In this document: piece after piece, positions 44,390-52,294 of the stretch | Layout of the letters: the number at the start of each line of letters is the position of its first letter | Numbering within the stretch: position 1 is the stretch's first letter | Notes under the pieces: model-generated | Seen by the model: the letters and a program-made list of their open reading frames with translations, nothing else | The model's database searches: none | Told to the model about the DNA's origin: nothing | Position numbers and translations under genes: made by a program | Assembly (NCBI GenBank): GCA_018241505.1 | Contig: JAFEDS010000006.1 | Span: 124,001-188,000 of the forward strand | Length of the DNA stretch: 64,000 bases | Direction: 5' to 3' | Origin: Pseudomonadota bacterium | GTDB taxonomy: Bacteria; Pseudomonadota; Gammaproteobacteria; Steroidobacterales; Steroidobacteraceae

Positions 44390-44818
44390 TCAGTCGAAGA
44401 TGTTCCAGGGCTGGCGGCGCTTGTGGCGATACTGCAGCGCCTCGCGGATTACGCGCAGCGCCTCGGTGGCGAGCACGTGCTCGAGGGAAACATCGCGAAG
44501 CTGGAAGACCAGGTCCTCGGTGAACACGAGGTCAATGGTGTAACTGCCGGCCGAGTAGTGCTCCCAACAACGGTGCACCTCCGGGCGCTGCAGAACAACC
44601 AGGCACAGAGATTCGTCATGGGCGGCGCGCCATTGCGCGCGCACGGGCGTTGCGCATTGCTTGTCATTGCCGGTGAGCGTGCAAATGCGCGGACTGATCT
44701 GCAGCCGGATTCCGTTATCCGCCGCGCTGCGTGCCGGGAGTGCCGCGGCCGCGAATGACAAGCAGGTCGTCGCGACAATAGCCATCCGCCTGAGCGCGGT
44801 AGCCCGGGTGCTGCTGTG
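44390..44818 (-). CDS. DUF3019-like exported protein
   Basis: A protein of about 142 residues from ATG 44818 (an upstream ATG is also possible), with a signal peptide (AIVATTCLSFAAAALPARSA). The mature part reads LQISPRICTLT, then paired cysteines, ESLCLVVLQ and FTEDLVFQLRDVSLEH, the pattern of DUF3019 proteins, which occur next to MipA and RstAB-type systems. Its function is unknown; it may relay or bind an envelope signal. It sits between mipA and the regulator gene. Confidence 0.75.
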   Translation of the reverse strand, partial: HSSTRATALRRMAIVATTCLSFAAAALPARSAADNGIRLQISPRICTLTGNDKQCATPVRAQWRAAHDESLCLVVLQRPEVHRCWEHYSAGSYTIDLVFTEDLVFQLRDVSLEHVLATEALRVIREALQYRHKRRQPWNIFD

Positions 44819-44848
44819 ACTGCCCATCCCCTGGTGCATGTACGCGGT

Positions 44849-45856
44849 TTACTTGTGAAACACGTAGGTAGCGCCGATGAATGCCGTGGTCACATAATGC
44901 CTATCGACGATCGGACTGTCGGAAATGGCGTTGCCCAGTCGCTCGAGATGCACCAACGCGTCGAATCTCCATTTGCTGCTCAAGTCCCTGGAATACCCCA
45001 ATTTCACGAATGGATTCAAGGCCCAGCCGGGCTTGTACGACCCGGGATAGCCGTAATAGTAATTGACCGTGGCGGCGCTCTTCCAGGTGAAACCGGCACG
45101 AGCGTTGACCGAACCGCCCAGCAGAGAACCGAGCGGCAGCCCCACGGCGCCGCGAATTTCATCTCCGTGGGTGCGCCCGGTGATCTCATGCAGGTAGTCG
45201 AGCTGGCCCGACAGGCTCCCCTGTTTGAATGTCCACTCGGGGCCCGCAAGGTAGGTCACTTTGCGGGCCGGCCGCGGCAGCTCGCGGAAGGCGGACGGGG
45301 TTTGCGCCTGCAGGTCAGCCGGCGGCGGGTGGGCGTAATAGCTGGTATAGCCCCCGCTGAATGAGGTCGGCGAGAAGGCAAAAATATTCTGCAGGTCACT
45401 GCGATAGAAAAAGACGCGATCGTAACCGGGGCTCGCGACGAGGCTCAGGGTATTCGACTCGCCGTCGAACAGTGTGACACCGGGGTCGAGGTTATCTATG
45501 AAGAAGCGCTTGCCGTAATAGCTGAATTGCGGCACCACCACCAGCGGGATGTCGCGTCCGTTCACTACGGGATTGGTGCGCACACCGGCGCCCAGCGCCA
45601 CGCTCAAACTCCAGGACCCGACCGTGACACAATCATCCGACGGTGCGTCACATTTCGATTCGGCGGCGGTGGGCGAGCGGGTTGGTCCGGAGGCGTCGCC
45701 TGAGTCGACTGCGTTGGCCGCGGTGGTTGGTCCGGCCCCGGCGGTTGGTCCAGCGGCGCTGCTCGACTCGGCCGCGGCAGTTTCCGCGGCGTTTGCGGCC
45801 GCGAACAGCAGGCAGACTATGGCCGCAGCGGCGCCACCGACTTTCCTCCTGCCCAC
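44849..45856 (-). CDS. MipA/OmpV-family outer-membrane protein
   Basis: A 335-residue predicted outer-membrane barrel. A signal peptide (GGAAAAIVCLLFAAANAA) and a roughly 60-residue Ala/Ser/Gly-rich linker precede the MipA/OmpV domain (WSLSVALGAGVRTNPV, VPQFSYYGKRFFIDNLD, GYSRDLSSKWRFDALVHLE) which ends with an aromatic-type terminus YVFHK. MipA is a scaffold for murein enzymes in E. coli, while OmpV-type members are porin-like. It is the first gene of the operon, with 199 bp of upstream sequence holding its promoter. Confidence 0.85.
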   Translation of the reverse strand: MGRRKVGGAAAAIVCLLFAAANAAETAAAESSSAAGPTAGAGPTTAANAVDSGDASGPTRSPTAAESKCDAPSDDCVTVGSWSLSVALGAGVRTNPVVNGRDIPLVVVPQFSYYGKRFFIDNLDPGVTLFDGESNTLSLVASPGYDRVFFYRSDLQNIFAFSPTSFSGGYTSYYAHPPPADLQAQTPSAFRELPRPARKVTYLAGPEWTFKQGSLSGQLDYLHEITGRTHGDEIRGAVGLPLGSLLGGSVNARAGFTWKSAATVNYYYGYPGSYKPGWALNPFVKLGYSRDLSSKWRFDALVHLERLGNAISDSPIVDRHYVTTAFIGATYVFHK

Positions 45857-46055
45857 CGACCCGATCTCCCGTTCGTCACTTCAGACACACTTGTGAATGG
45901 TCGCAGAACCCTCCCTGGGGCGCCATCCGCATCTGTAGCTCTTTGTAGTGATCTGTATCGGGACCTTCGTTTCAATGCCCAGGCGGCGATTCCTCCCGCC
46001 GCCGTAGTGCCGCTCGATGCGAGCCACACTGCCGTACCTACGCATAGTGGACACA

Positions 46056-46670
46056 TCAGTGACACCCTTTGGAGCCCGAACCCCGCTCGGCGGCTGATTT
46101 GTCAGAATACCGCAACTTGGGCATCCAGCCGGCCGGCCCGTCGGGGAGCAGGTCAAACATGTGCCAGAGGGTGCAGAAATCGTCGCCCGGGCTCCACCTA
46201 ACATCGGACACGCGCAAAATCTTTGCTCCTTCGCGCTTGAATACGGACATGCCCGGATGCCAGCGGGTGGCGGAGCGATAGCCCATGTCCTGAGCAAAAG
46301 CGCTTCCCATGTGGCTCACCATGGGAAACACCCAGCCGCGGCTCTGCGCAAACTTCTGTTGGACCTCGGGAGAATCGGGACTCGATACCACGAACGCGGC
46401 ACGGCTCGTGACATGTTGGTGTATGCCATTGTAGCCGTCCGCCCACAGTGTACAGCCCGGGCAGGATGTGCCCATGTTGTGCACGACCATGAGATCCGTG
46501 TGATCGCCGAACAGCTCCGACAGAGCAACAACCCCATCCGGCACCCGGAACCGGTAGTCCGCCACTTCCTGCGGCTCGATGGCAGCCTGCACCTTGCGCA
46601 TTTCCTTGCGGATTTGAGCAATCTGCTGCCGGAAGTCACTCAGCTTCTGTGTCGCGGCGGCGTATTTCAT
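46056..46670 (-). CDS. DUF899 thioredoxin-like protein (second)
   Basis: A 204-residue DUF899 protein with a thioredoxin-like fold. The N-terminal helix (LSDFRQQIAQIRKEMRKV) is followed by LSELFGDHTDLMVVHNMG and the redox-like pair in CPGCTLWADGYNG. The later part has RGWVFPMVSHMG and GMSVFKREG. It overlaps the first DUF899 gene by four bases. Whether the cysteines are redox-active is unknown. The C-terminal tail (ERGSGSKGCH) looks non-conserved. Confidence 0.85.
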   Translation of the reverse strand: MKYAAATQKLSDFRQQIAQIRKEMRKVQAAIEPQEVADYRFRVPDGVVALSELFGDHTDLMVVHNMGTSCPGCTLWADGYNGIHQHVTSRAAFVVSSPDSPEVQQKFAQSRGWVFPMVSHMGSAFAQDMGYRSATRWHPGMSVFKREGAKILRVSDVRWSPGDDFCTLWHMFDLLPDGPAGWMPKLRYSDKSAAERGSGSKGCH

Positions 46671-47380
46671 CTGGGCGTCTCATATTGGTCGTGCAACTTC
46701 ACCCACGACATCGGATGGGGTAACCCTGCCTCGTCCCGCCCTTTCGGCACCAGGTCCAGGAGTTGGAACGTCACGTTCATCGGGTCGATGCCGCGCGCGT
46801 AGGTGGAATAGGTGTGGAAGATGTTTCCTTTCTCGTCCTTGTAGAACACGCTGAAGCCCGGCTTGTCGGACATGCGATCGCGCAGCCGCTCGTAGTTGTA
46901 AACGGCGGACTCGCGCTCGAGGTCCTCTTCGCGGAACGATGCCTGGTAGTCGTAGTTGAAGTCAGTCTCCGCGCCCGACACCCATTTGAAACTCCAGCCC
47001 ATACGCGCGGCAAATGCCTGCAATTTGGCCAGCGGCGCACGCGAGATCGCCGCAAACGACACATCACGCTGCTGCAGGTGCGGAATGATGCCGTTGTAGT
47101 TGTCGGCCCAGAATGAGCAGCCGCGACATCCCGCGTCGGATTCCGGCGCGAACATGAAGTGATACACCACGAGCTGGCTCTTTCCGGCAAACAGGTCGGA
47201 GAGCGTGAGCTTGCCGCCCGGGCCTTCGAACACGTAGCGCTTTTCAACACGCTCCCACGGCAGCTCACGCCGCTCCTTGCTGAGCTCGTCGCGCAGGCGG
47301 GTGAATTCCTTCTCCTTGGCCAGGAATCGGCGGCGGGCGTCGACCCATTCCTCGCGGGATACAACCTGATGATCAATCAT
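46667..47380 (-). CDS. DUF899 thioredoxin-like protein (first)
   Basis: A 237-residue DUF899 protein. The start VVSREEWVDARRRFLAKEKE is family-typical, followed by KLTLSDLFAGKSQLVVYHFMF, CRGCSFWADNYNG with a CxxC pair, and DFNYDYQASF. It ends in YETPR. ATG 47380 has AGGAG before it; the frame upstream is Pro/Arg/His-rich and overlaps the regulator gene. It is 22 bp downstream of the ArsR-type regulator and probably controlled by it. Confidence 0.88.
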   Translation of the reverse strand: MIDHQVVSREEWVDARRRFLAKEKEFTRLRDELSKERRELPWERVEKRYVFEGPGGKLTLSDLFAGKSQLVVYHFMFAPESDAGCRGCSFWADNYNGIIPHLQQRDVSFAAISRAPLAKLQAFAARMGWSFKWVSGAETDFNYDYQASFREEDLERESAVYNYERLRDRMSDKPGFSVFYKDEKGNIFHTYSTYARGIDPMNVTFQLLDLVPKGRDEAGLPHPMSWVKLHDQYETPR

Positions 47381-47402
47381 GGGGGCTCCTGTGGGATTTC
47401 CG

Positions 47403-47936
47403 TTACTTGCGGCGTTTTGAGCGCGGGCCTGTTGGTGGGTCCTGTGGGGCCGCCGTGCTCGCTGCGTTGGGCTGTGGGCCGCGTGAGCGGCGCTCGGCGG
47501 ACTTTCGGCGCTGCGTTTGTGGCACGGCCGCGGTGGCGCGGCGCTCGTCGATCTGCGCCAGTGTGGCCGCCAACAGGTCGAACTGACCTTGCCAGTACTT
47601 GGCATATCTATTGAGCCACACCGATGCTTCCATCAGCGGTCCTGCTTCGAGCGAGCAACGGTTGATACGGCCGCTGCGCTCCTGCTGGACGAGCCCCGCA
47701 CGCACCAGGACCTGGATGTGGCGCGAGACACCCTGCAATGAGATGTTGAATTGGGATGCGAGCTCGGACACCAGCAAAGCCTGGCCGTCCAGCAATTGCA
47801 GGATGCGGCGGCGAATGGGGTCGCTCAGGGCGGCAAAGACCTGGTCCAGGTGGGCTTCGGCGACCGCGGCGCGGGCCGATTCGCTGGTTTCACCGTCTTC
47901 GGTGATGACCCGCAGAGCGGAGCTCATATTCATCAT
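47403..47936 (-). CDS. ArsR-family transcriptional repressor
   Basis: A 177-residue ArsR-type winged-helix regulator. The DNA-binding domain covers about 28-110 (VFAALSDPIRRRILQLLDG, VSELASQFNISLQGVSRHI, AGLVQQERSGRINRCSL). No cysteine metal-binding box (ELCVCDL) is present, so it probably does not sense metals. A long Arg/Pro/Ala tail (about 130-177) is unusual. It is the first gene of the operon with the two DUF899 genes; the inverted repeat 12-48 bp before its start is its likely operator. Confidence 0.9.
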   Translation of the reverse strand: MMNMSSALRVITEDGETSESARAAVAEAHLDQVFAALSDPIRRRILQLLDGQALLVSELASQFNISLQGVSRHIQVLVRAGLVQQERSGRINRCSLEAGPLMEASVWLNRYAKYWQGQFDLLAATLAQIDERRATAAVPQTQRRKSAERRSRGPQPNAASTAAPQDPPTGPRSKRRK

Positions 47937-47947
47937 GGCGGATTATT

Positions 47948-47984
47948 ATCAACCAGTTTGTTGATTGTCAACTAATTGGTTGAT
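47948..47984. promoter_or_regulatory. Likely operator of the ArsR-DUF899 operon
   Basis: Perfect arms ATCAACCA (47948-47955) and TGGTTGAT (47977-47984) enclose a further near-palindrome (TTGTTGATTGTCAAC). The site is AT-rich amid GC-rich DNA and starts 12 bp upstream of the regulator ATG, the usual place for ArsR-family autoregulation. Confidence 0.7.
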
Positions 47985-48135
47985 TATTGGCGCAAACCTG
48001 GACGCGGCGGTGAGCACCGCGGCGCGGGTCAGCGCGGGGCAGGCCTGCACGGGTGCGGGGTCGCCGGCCCGCTGGGGCGGTGAATGGCTCTAGGCGCCGG
48101 GCCGCAGGTCAGCGGGGCGGCAGGTCAGCGGGAGC

Positions 48136-48903
48136 TCAGCCGAACAGATGCTCCAACGCGGTGGCGACGCTCAGCCACCATTGCGTGCCCGAGACCGGCA
48201 CCACGGCGAATATCTCCACCAAAAAGAACAACCCGCCGTAGACATATGCCTTGTGCGGACGGCCTCGCGTCCGCCAGTCATACACCATCGCCACAACGAT
48301 GAGCATGAAAGCAACCAGAGATGGCGGAAGTGCCACAAACGGCGGTGGCGGACCTGCCGCCGCTGCGCCCGCGGGAGCCAGAAACGTCAAGAACACTCGC
48401 GCGATTGCGGGCGTCATCATGCTAGCCAGCAACACCAACATCAGCCGTTTGTGCACTTCGGGTTTGCGGATGTTTGCTATGGCAGTCGCAAAAAGACCAA
48501 TCATCAGGGGCAATGCAAGCACTACCACGGCCGAAAATCGCTTGCCGGCCTCACCGACACCATGAGCGTCGTCCAACTTCAGCATCGTGACCCTGGTGGC
48601 AATGATGGAACAAATCATGACGCTGAAGAGAGCTATGCCGAACAACCCCCAGGATCGGTGGGAGATTGTTCGTCCGGATGCAATGAGTGCCGTCTGCGAG
48701 AAATAGAACAGGGTCCAGGAGAACAAGAGAAATCCGTGCACATGCACAATGGGTGGCACATGGATCGCTCCATTGGCCAGCGGCAACCAATAGGTTGGCG
48801 TAAAGCCACCAAAGGCGATGAGTACAAATACGCCAGCCATCCACAGATGGAAGCGTCGGGTATCGGACCGGACGGTTGTGCCGTCAGCGAGAGCAGTTTC
48901 CAC
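48136..48903 (-). CDS. Multi-pass membrane protein of unknown function
   Basis: A 255-residue protein with seven or so hydrophobic helices (for example FHLWMAGVFVLIAFGG, VHGFLLFSWTLFYFSQTAL, KRFSAVVVLALPLMIGLFAT, LVAFMLIVVAMVYDW). Conserved-looking histidines occur in HVHGF and SHRSW. No family is recognised with certainty. GTG at 48903 is preferred because AAGGGGG lies six bases upstream; an in-frame TTG lies 60 bp earlier. It is isolated, with the coiled-coil gene 85 bp upstream on the same strand. Confidence 0.65.
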   Translation of the reverse strand: METALADGTTVRSDTRRFHLWMAGVFVLIAFGGFTPTYWLPLANGAIHVPPIVHVHGFLLFSWTLFYFSQTALIASGRTISHRSWGLFGIALFSVMICSIIATRVTMLKLDDAHGVGEAGKRFSAVVVLALPLMIGLFATAIANIRKPEVHKRLMLVLLASMMTPAIARVFLTFLAPAGAAAAGPPPPFVALPPSLVAFMLIVVAMVYDWRTRGRPHKAYVYGGLFFLVEIFAVVPVSGTQWWLSVATALEHLFG

Positions 48904-48988
48904 GTGCAGCCCCCTTGAATGTATTTTTGGGGTATTTTGCCTCGGGATGAGACTTTTGGCCAATCAGGAAGGGACAGGGGCGATGCCG

Positions 48989-49291
48989 TTACAGCCATTT
49001 GAAGCCTCTGGCCATGACCAACAGCGTGCTGGCCGCCTGCGTGACGCAGAGGCCGAAGAACCACAATTTTACGGAACCGAATTTCTCATTGATGCCTCCG
49101 AATTTCTCAGTCAGCTCCTTGTCCATCTTGTACAGGCGCGCATCCACGGCACCGATCTTGTCATCGAGCACACCGATCCGGTCATTCATGCGGCGCAGGT
49201 CGACCTTGAGATCTGCAACGTCTTTCTTGATGTATTCAACGTCTGATGACAGTCTCGAAACCTGTACCTGAAGTTGCCCCAACTCATCCAT
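48989..49291 (-). CDS. Coiled-coil protein with one C-terminal membrane helix
   Basis: A 100-residue protein. Residues about 5-65 carry heptad-like leucine/isoleucine/valine spacing (VEYIKKDVADLKVDLRRM, IGVLDDKIGAVDARL) consistent with a long coiled coil; a membrane helix follows at about 77-95 (WFFGLCVTQAASTLLVMA). Such short coiled-coil/tail-anchored proteins resemble DUF1640-type or haemolysin-XhlA-like proteins, but no definite family is assigned. It is flanked by 166 bp and 85 bp without genes. Confidence 0.65.
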   Translation of the reverse strand: MDELGQLQVQVSRLSSDVEYIKKDVADLKVDLRRMNDRIGVLDDKIGAVDARLYKMDKELTEKFGGINEKFGSVKLWFFGLCVTQAASTLLVMARGFKWL

Positions 49292-49457
49292 CTCCGACCC
49301 CTGCGAATCACGGGACAGTGCGCATTGTGAGCGCCGACAGTGCTCGAAACAACAGGCGTTCGCAGGTATTTGGCTCAGAAATGACGATTGAGGGCGCCCG
49401 TAAAAACGGGCGCCGGCGGGATGTCGCTACGGTTATTTGCCGCGCAGAAGCGAGGCG

Positions 49458-50369
49458 TTAGAACGCCGCCGTGGCAATACGTCCGACTTCGCGCAGAACA
49501 TTCTCACGTTGTTCCGGACGTGTACCATCACGTGAGTAGAGCGCGGCAACAATAATCGGCGCCCGATTGGGCGGCCAGATCACACCCACATCATTTGTTT
49601 GGTCCGAGCCGGTGCCCGTCTTGTGGGCAATCTTCCAGCCGGCCGGCAGTCCTGCGGGAATGCGGTGCTCACCCACCTTTGCATCGAGCATCCAAGCCTG
49701 CAGCCGCGACCGAGAAGCATCCGAGAGGACGCTGCCCAATACAACCGAGTTGAGCAGACCCACCATGCTCAATCCGGTGGTTGTGTCGTGCACTTCACCT
49801 GGACGGACCCGGTTGAGCTCGGGTTCCATCTTGTCCAACCGCGTAACCTGATCGCCCGTTGATCGGATAAATGCAGTGACGGCTTCGGGCCCGCCAAGTG
49901 CAGTCAGGATCAGGTTGGCGGCGGTGTTGTCGCTCCACTGAACCGCTGCCGCGCACAACTCGCCGAGGGTCAGGCCCCCTTCCTTCATATGCTCCTTGGA
50001 CACGGGGGCGTATTCCATCAAGTCTCTTTCGTGGTAATCGATGCGCCGATCGAGATGCTCGGTGCCGAGATCGACTCGCTTCAGAACAGCGCCGGCGGCG
50101 AGAAACTTGAACACACTGCACATGGCGAATCGTTCGTCGCCTCGGTGCTGAAAATGTCGGCCGGTTGCTGTGTCGAGAGCCGCGACGCCAAGGCGGCCGC
50201 CCTCGCGCTTCTCCAAAGCGGCCAGGCGCCCCGCAGCGCTGTGAGCAGCCGAATGGGCACCTGCCGCAGCAGTGCCACTCTCCAACGCTGCTGACAACGC
50301 AACTCGCCCACCGCACACAACCGCGGCCGCCCCAACCAACAACCCACGTCGACTCACTGGAGTATTCAT
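49458..50369 (-). CDS. Class A beta-lactamase (L2-like)
   Basis: A 303-residue serine beta-lactamase, predicted periplasmic via a twin-arginine-like leader (SRRGLLVGAAAVVCGG). Active-site motifs are SVFK (S85, K88), SDN at 146-148, the omega-loop glutamate E182 in MEPELN, and KTG at 250-252. C84 precedes the active serine, but the KPC-type partner cysteine after KTG is absent (KTGTGSDQ), so no carbapenemase disulfide is suggested. Overall pattern is closest to chromosomal L2-type enzymes. No AmpR-like regulator lies next to it. Confidence 0.92.
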   Translation of the reverse strand: MNTPVSRRGLLVGAAAVVCGGRVALSAALESGTAAAGAHSAAHSAAGRLAALEKREGGRLGVAALDTATGRHFQHRGDERFAMCSVFKFLAAGAVLKRVDLGTEHLDRRIDYHERDLMEYAPVSKEHMKEGGLTLGELCAAAVQWSDNTAANLILTALGGPEAVTAFIRSTGDQVTRLDKMEPELNRVRPGEVHDTTTGLSMVGLLNSVVLGSVLSDASRSRLQAWMLDAKVGEHRIPAGLPAGWKIAHKTGTGSDQTNDVGVIWPPNRAPIIVAALYSRDGTRPEQRENVLREVGRIATAAF

Positions 50370-50548
50370 GTCGCTTCCCTATTGACCCACACACGGCACA
50401 GACCGTATGGCACGCCTGTGGCAAGACCGTGGTGCAATTCGGGCAAAAAGTGGCGACGCCAACCGCACTCACATCCAGCACCCGCCGGCAGCGTCCGCCG
50501 CGCGCGGATGCGTGGCTCACCAAGCTGAGGCGTTGGCGCGCACGAACA
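50370..50548. other. 179-bp gap upstream of the beta-lactamase gene
   Basis: No gene seen. It should hold the beta-lactamase promoter, reading leftward. I found no divergent regulator gene and no clear operator. Confidence 0.35.
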
Positions 50549-51160
50549 CTACACAGCAGCGAACGCCCGTGCCTCTTCCCCCCAAGCGGGTGCGCGATTC
50601 AACGCATCCGGAACATCTTCGGCGCGATCCACCACCTCCCACATCAGAGCATGGCGCTCGTCCATGAAATGCTCCGCGATAGCGTGGTTGAGTACGTCGA
50701 TCAGCGGGTTGAAGAACCCGCGCGTGTTGACCAGCAGAATCGGATTCAGATACAGCCCGAGCCGCTTCAGCGTAATGGCCTCGAGCAACTCTTCGAGCGT
50801 CCCGGAACCGCCGGGTAGTGCAATCGCCGCATGGCTGCGAGTCAGCATCAAGTGCTTGCGGACACGGATGTCCTCAACGAGCTCCAGCTCCGACAGACCT
50901 GGGTGGCCCCACTCGAGGTCCGCCATGAAACGCGGCAGGATGCCGACCACGCGACCGCCTTTACTGAGTGCGCCATCCGCGAGCGCGCCCATCGACCCTC
51001 GGGCACCGCCACCGTAGACGATCCCGAGTCCATGGCTCGCGAGAACCTCTCCCAACCTGAACGCGGCCTCGCGATATTCTGGATGAGACGACCGGCTGGA
51101 AGCGCAATAGACGCACACGGCCCGAGATCGTGACGCTTGTGATTCATCACTCGTGTTCAT
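50549..51160 (-). CDS. LOG-family (TIGR00730) nucleotide phosphoribohydrolase-like protein
   Basis: A 203-residue Rossmann-fold protein of the lysine-decarboxylase-like/LOG family. It has the motif GGGARGSMGALADGAL and the catalytic PGGSGTLEELLE with the conserved glutamates. Members release base from nucleoside monophosphates (cytokinin activation in plants, and purine nucleotide cleavage in bacteria). It lies 7 bp downstream of pyrD and likely shares its transcript, in line with a nucleotide-salvage role. Confidence 0.9.
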   Translation of the reverse strand: MNTSDESQASRSRAVCVYCASSRSSHPEYREAAFRLGEVLASHGLGIVYGGGARGSMGALADGALSKGGRVVGILPRFMADLEWGHPGLSELELVEDIRVRKHLMLTRSHAAIALPGGSGTLEELLEAITLKRLGLYLNPILLVNTRGFFNPLIDVLNHAIAEHFMDERHALMWEVVDRAEDVPDALNRAPAWGEEARAFAAV

Positions 51161-51167
51161 AGGACAA

Positions 51168-52280
51168 TCATCTCACGATGGCGAGCACCTCGCGAATCAG
51201 CGCCGGCCCTCGATAAATCAAGCCGGTATACAACTGCAGCAGGTCGGCACCCGCGTTGCGCGTCGCTGCGCCCCGCTCCGCCGAAACGATTCCGCCGGCG
51301 CCAATGATGGGAAAATCGGGACCCAATGCGGCGCGAAGCGAGCGCAACACGGCAATGCTGCGCGCGTGTAGCGGACTTCCACTGAGGCCTCCAGTCTCGG
51401 CGGCAGCGGCGGACTTCAGTGGTTGCGGGCGCGAAATGGTCGTATTGGTGGCGACAATGCCATCCACAGGTAGCTCGCGAAGCTCCCGACTCACAGTTGC
51501 AACCTGCTCATCCGTCAAATCCGGCGAAAGCTTGACAAGGAGCGGAACGCGCTTCGAATGCACGGGCTGCAGTTGCTCCCGCAGATTAGCCAACTCGAGC
51601 AGCAAGGGCCGAAGCGCGCCGGGATCCTGCAGGCCGCGCAGGCCCGGAGTGTTCGGCGACGACACGTTGATGGTGACATAGTCGGCGATACCGTAGACGG
51701 TTCGGAGGCAACTCATGTAGTCGTCGCCGGACTTCTGCAGCGGAGTGTCGAAGTTCTTGCCGATGTTGACTCCGAGGATCCCCGCGTAACGGCGCGATTC
51801 GAGGCGCTGCGCAACCGCGGCGGCACCTTCATTGTTGAATCCGAGCCGGTTGACGAGGGCTTCGTCGGGGACCAGGCGGAAAAGATTGGGTCGCGGATTG
51901 CCCGCCTGGGGGCGTGGCGTGACAGTGCCAACTTCAATGAAGCCGAAGCCCAGTCGGCCCAGCGAGTCGACGTCGTAACCGTCCTTGTCAAAGCCGGCGG
52001 CAAGCCCAACACGGTTGGGAAAGCGCAGGCCCATGAGCCCGACGCCGGTGGCCGAGGTATCCGGGCTGCCGCCCGGCACAGCGGCGGCCGGCACCCCAAC
52101 GGTCCCCGCATCGCGCTGAGCACCCGTCACCCGCCCGGCCGAGGCCCCGGGGCCACCTGCCAAATAAGGCGCCAGCGCGTCGCGCGCAAACACGTTCCGC
52201 AGCCGCAACGCCGCCATCGCAATCACTTGCGAACGGTGCGGATCCAAGCCGAACAACCAGGGCCGTATCAGCCCATACAA
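51168..52280 (-). CDS. pyrD: Dihydroorotate dehydrogenase (quinone), class 2
   Basis: PyrD oxidises dihydroorotate to orotate at the inner membrane in pyrimidine synthesis. The class-2 pattern is clear: an N-terminal membrane helix region (LIRPWLFGLDPHRSQ), LGLAAGFDKDG-like VGLAAGFDKDGYD, GTVTPRPQAGNPRPNLFRL, NRLGFNNEG, NVSSPNTPGLR with the catalytic serine, and GAGGIVSA. Compared with typical members, about 25-30 extra Gly/Ala/Pro-rich residues lie at about 41-78. The start at 52280 is TTG. It is 14 bp after the molybdoenzyme gene and 7 bp before the LOG gene. Confidence 0.95.
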   Translation of the reverse strand: MYGLIRPWLFGLDPHRSQVIAMAALRLRNVFARDALAPYLAGGPGASAGRVTGAQRDAGTVGVPAAAVPGGSPDTSATGVGLMGLRFPNRVGLAAGFDKDGYDVDSLGRLGFGFIEVGTVTPRPQAGNPRPNLFRLVPDEALVNRLGFNNEGAAAVAQRLESRRYAGILGVNIGKNFDTPLQKSGDDYMSCLRTVYGIADYVTINVSSPNTPGLRGLQDPGALRPLLLELANLREQLQPVHSKRVPLLVKLSPDLTDEQVATVSRELRELPVDGIVATNTTISRPQPLKSAAAAETGGLSGSPLHARSIAVLRSLRAALGPDFPIIGAGGIVSAERGAATRNAGADLLQLYTGLIYRGPALIREVLAIVR

Positions 52281-52294
52281 CAGCCGATCAACGC

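Noticed and set aside
43427-44758. 443-codon plus-strand open frame opposite the RstA/RstB-like genes
   Set aside because: Antisense to well-conserved two-component genes; composition typical of GC-rich shadow frames.
45881-46297. 138-codon minus-strand frame upstream of mipA
   Set aside because: Overlaps the DUF899 gene in another frame and shows no conserved pattern.
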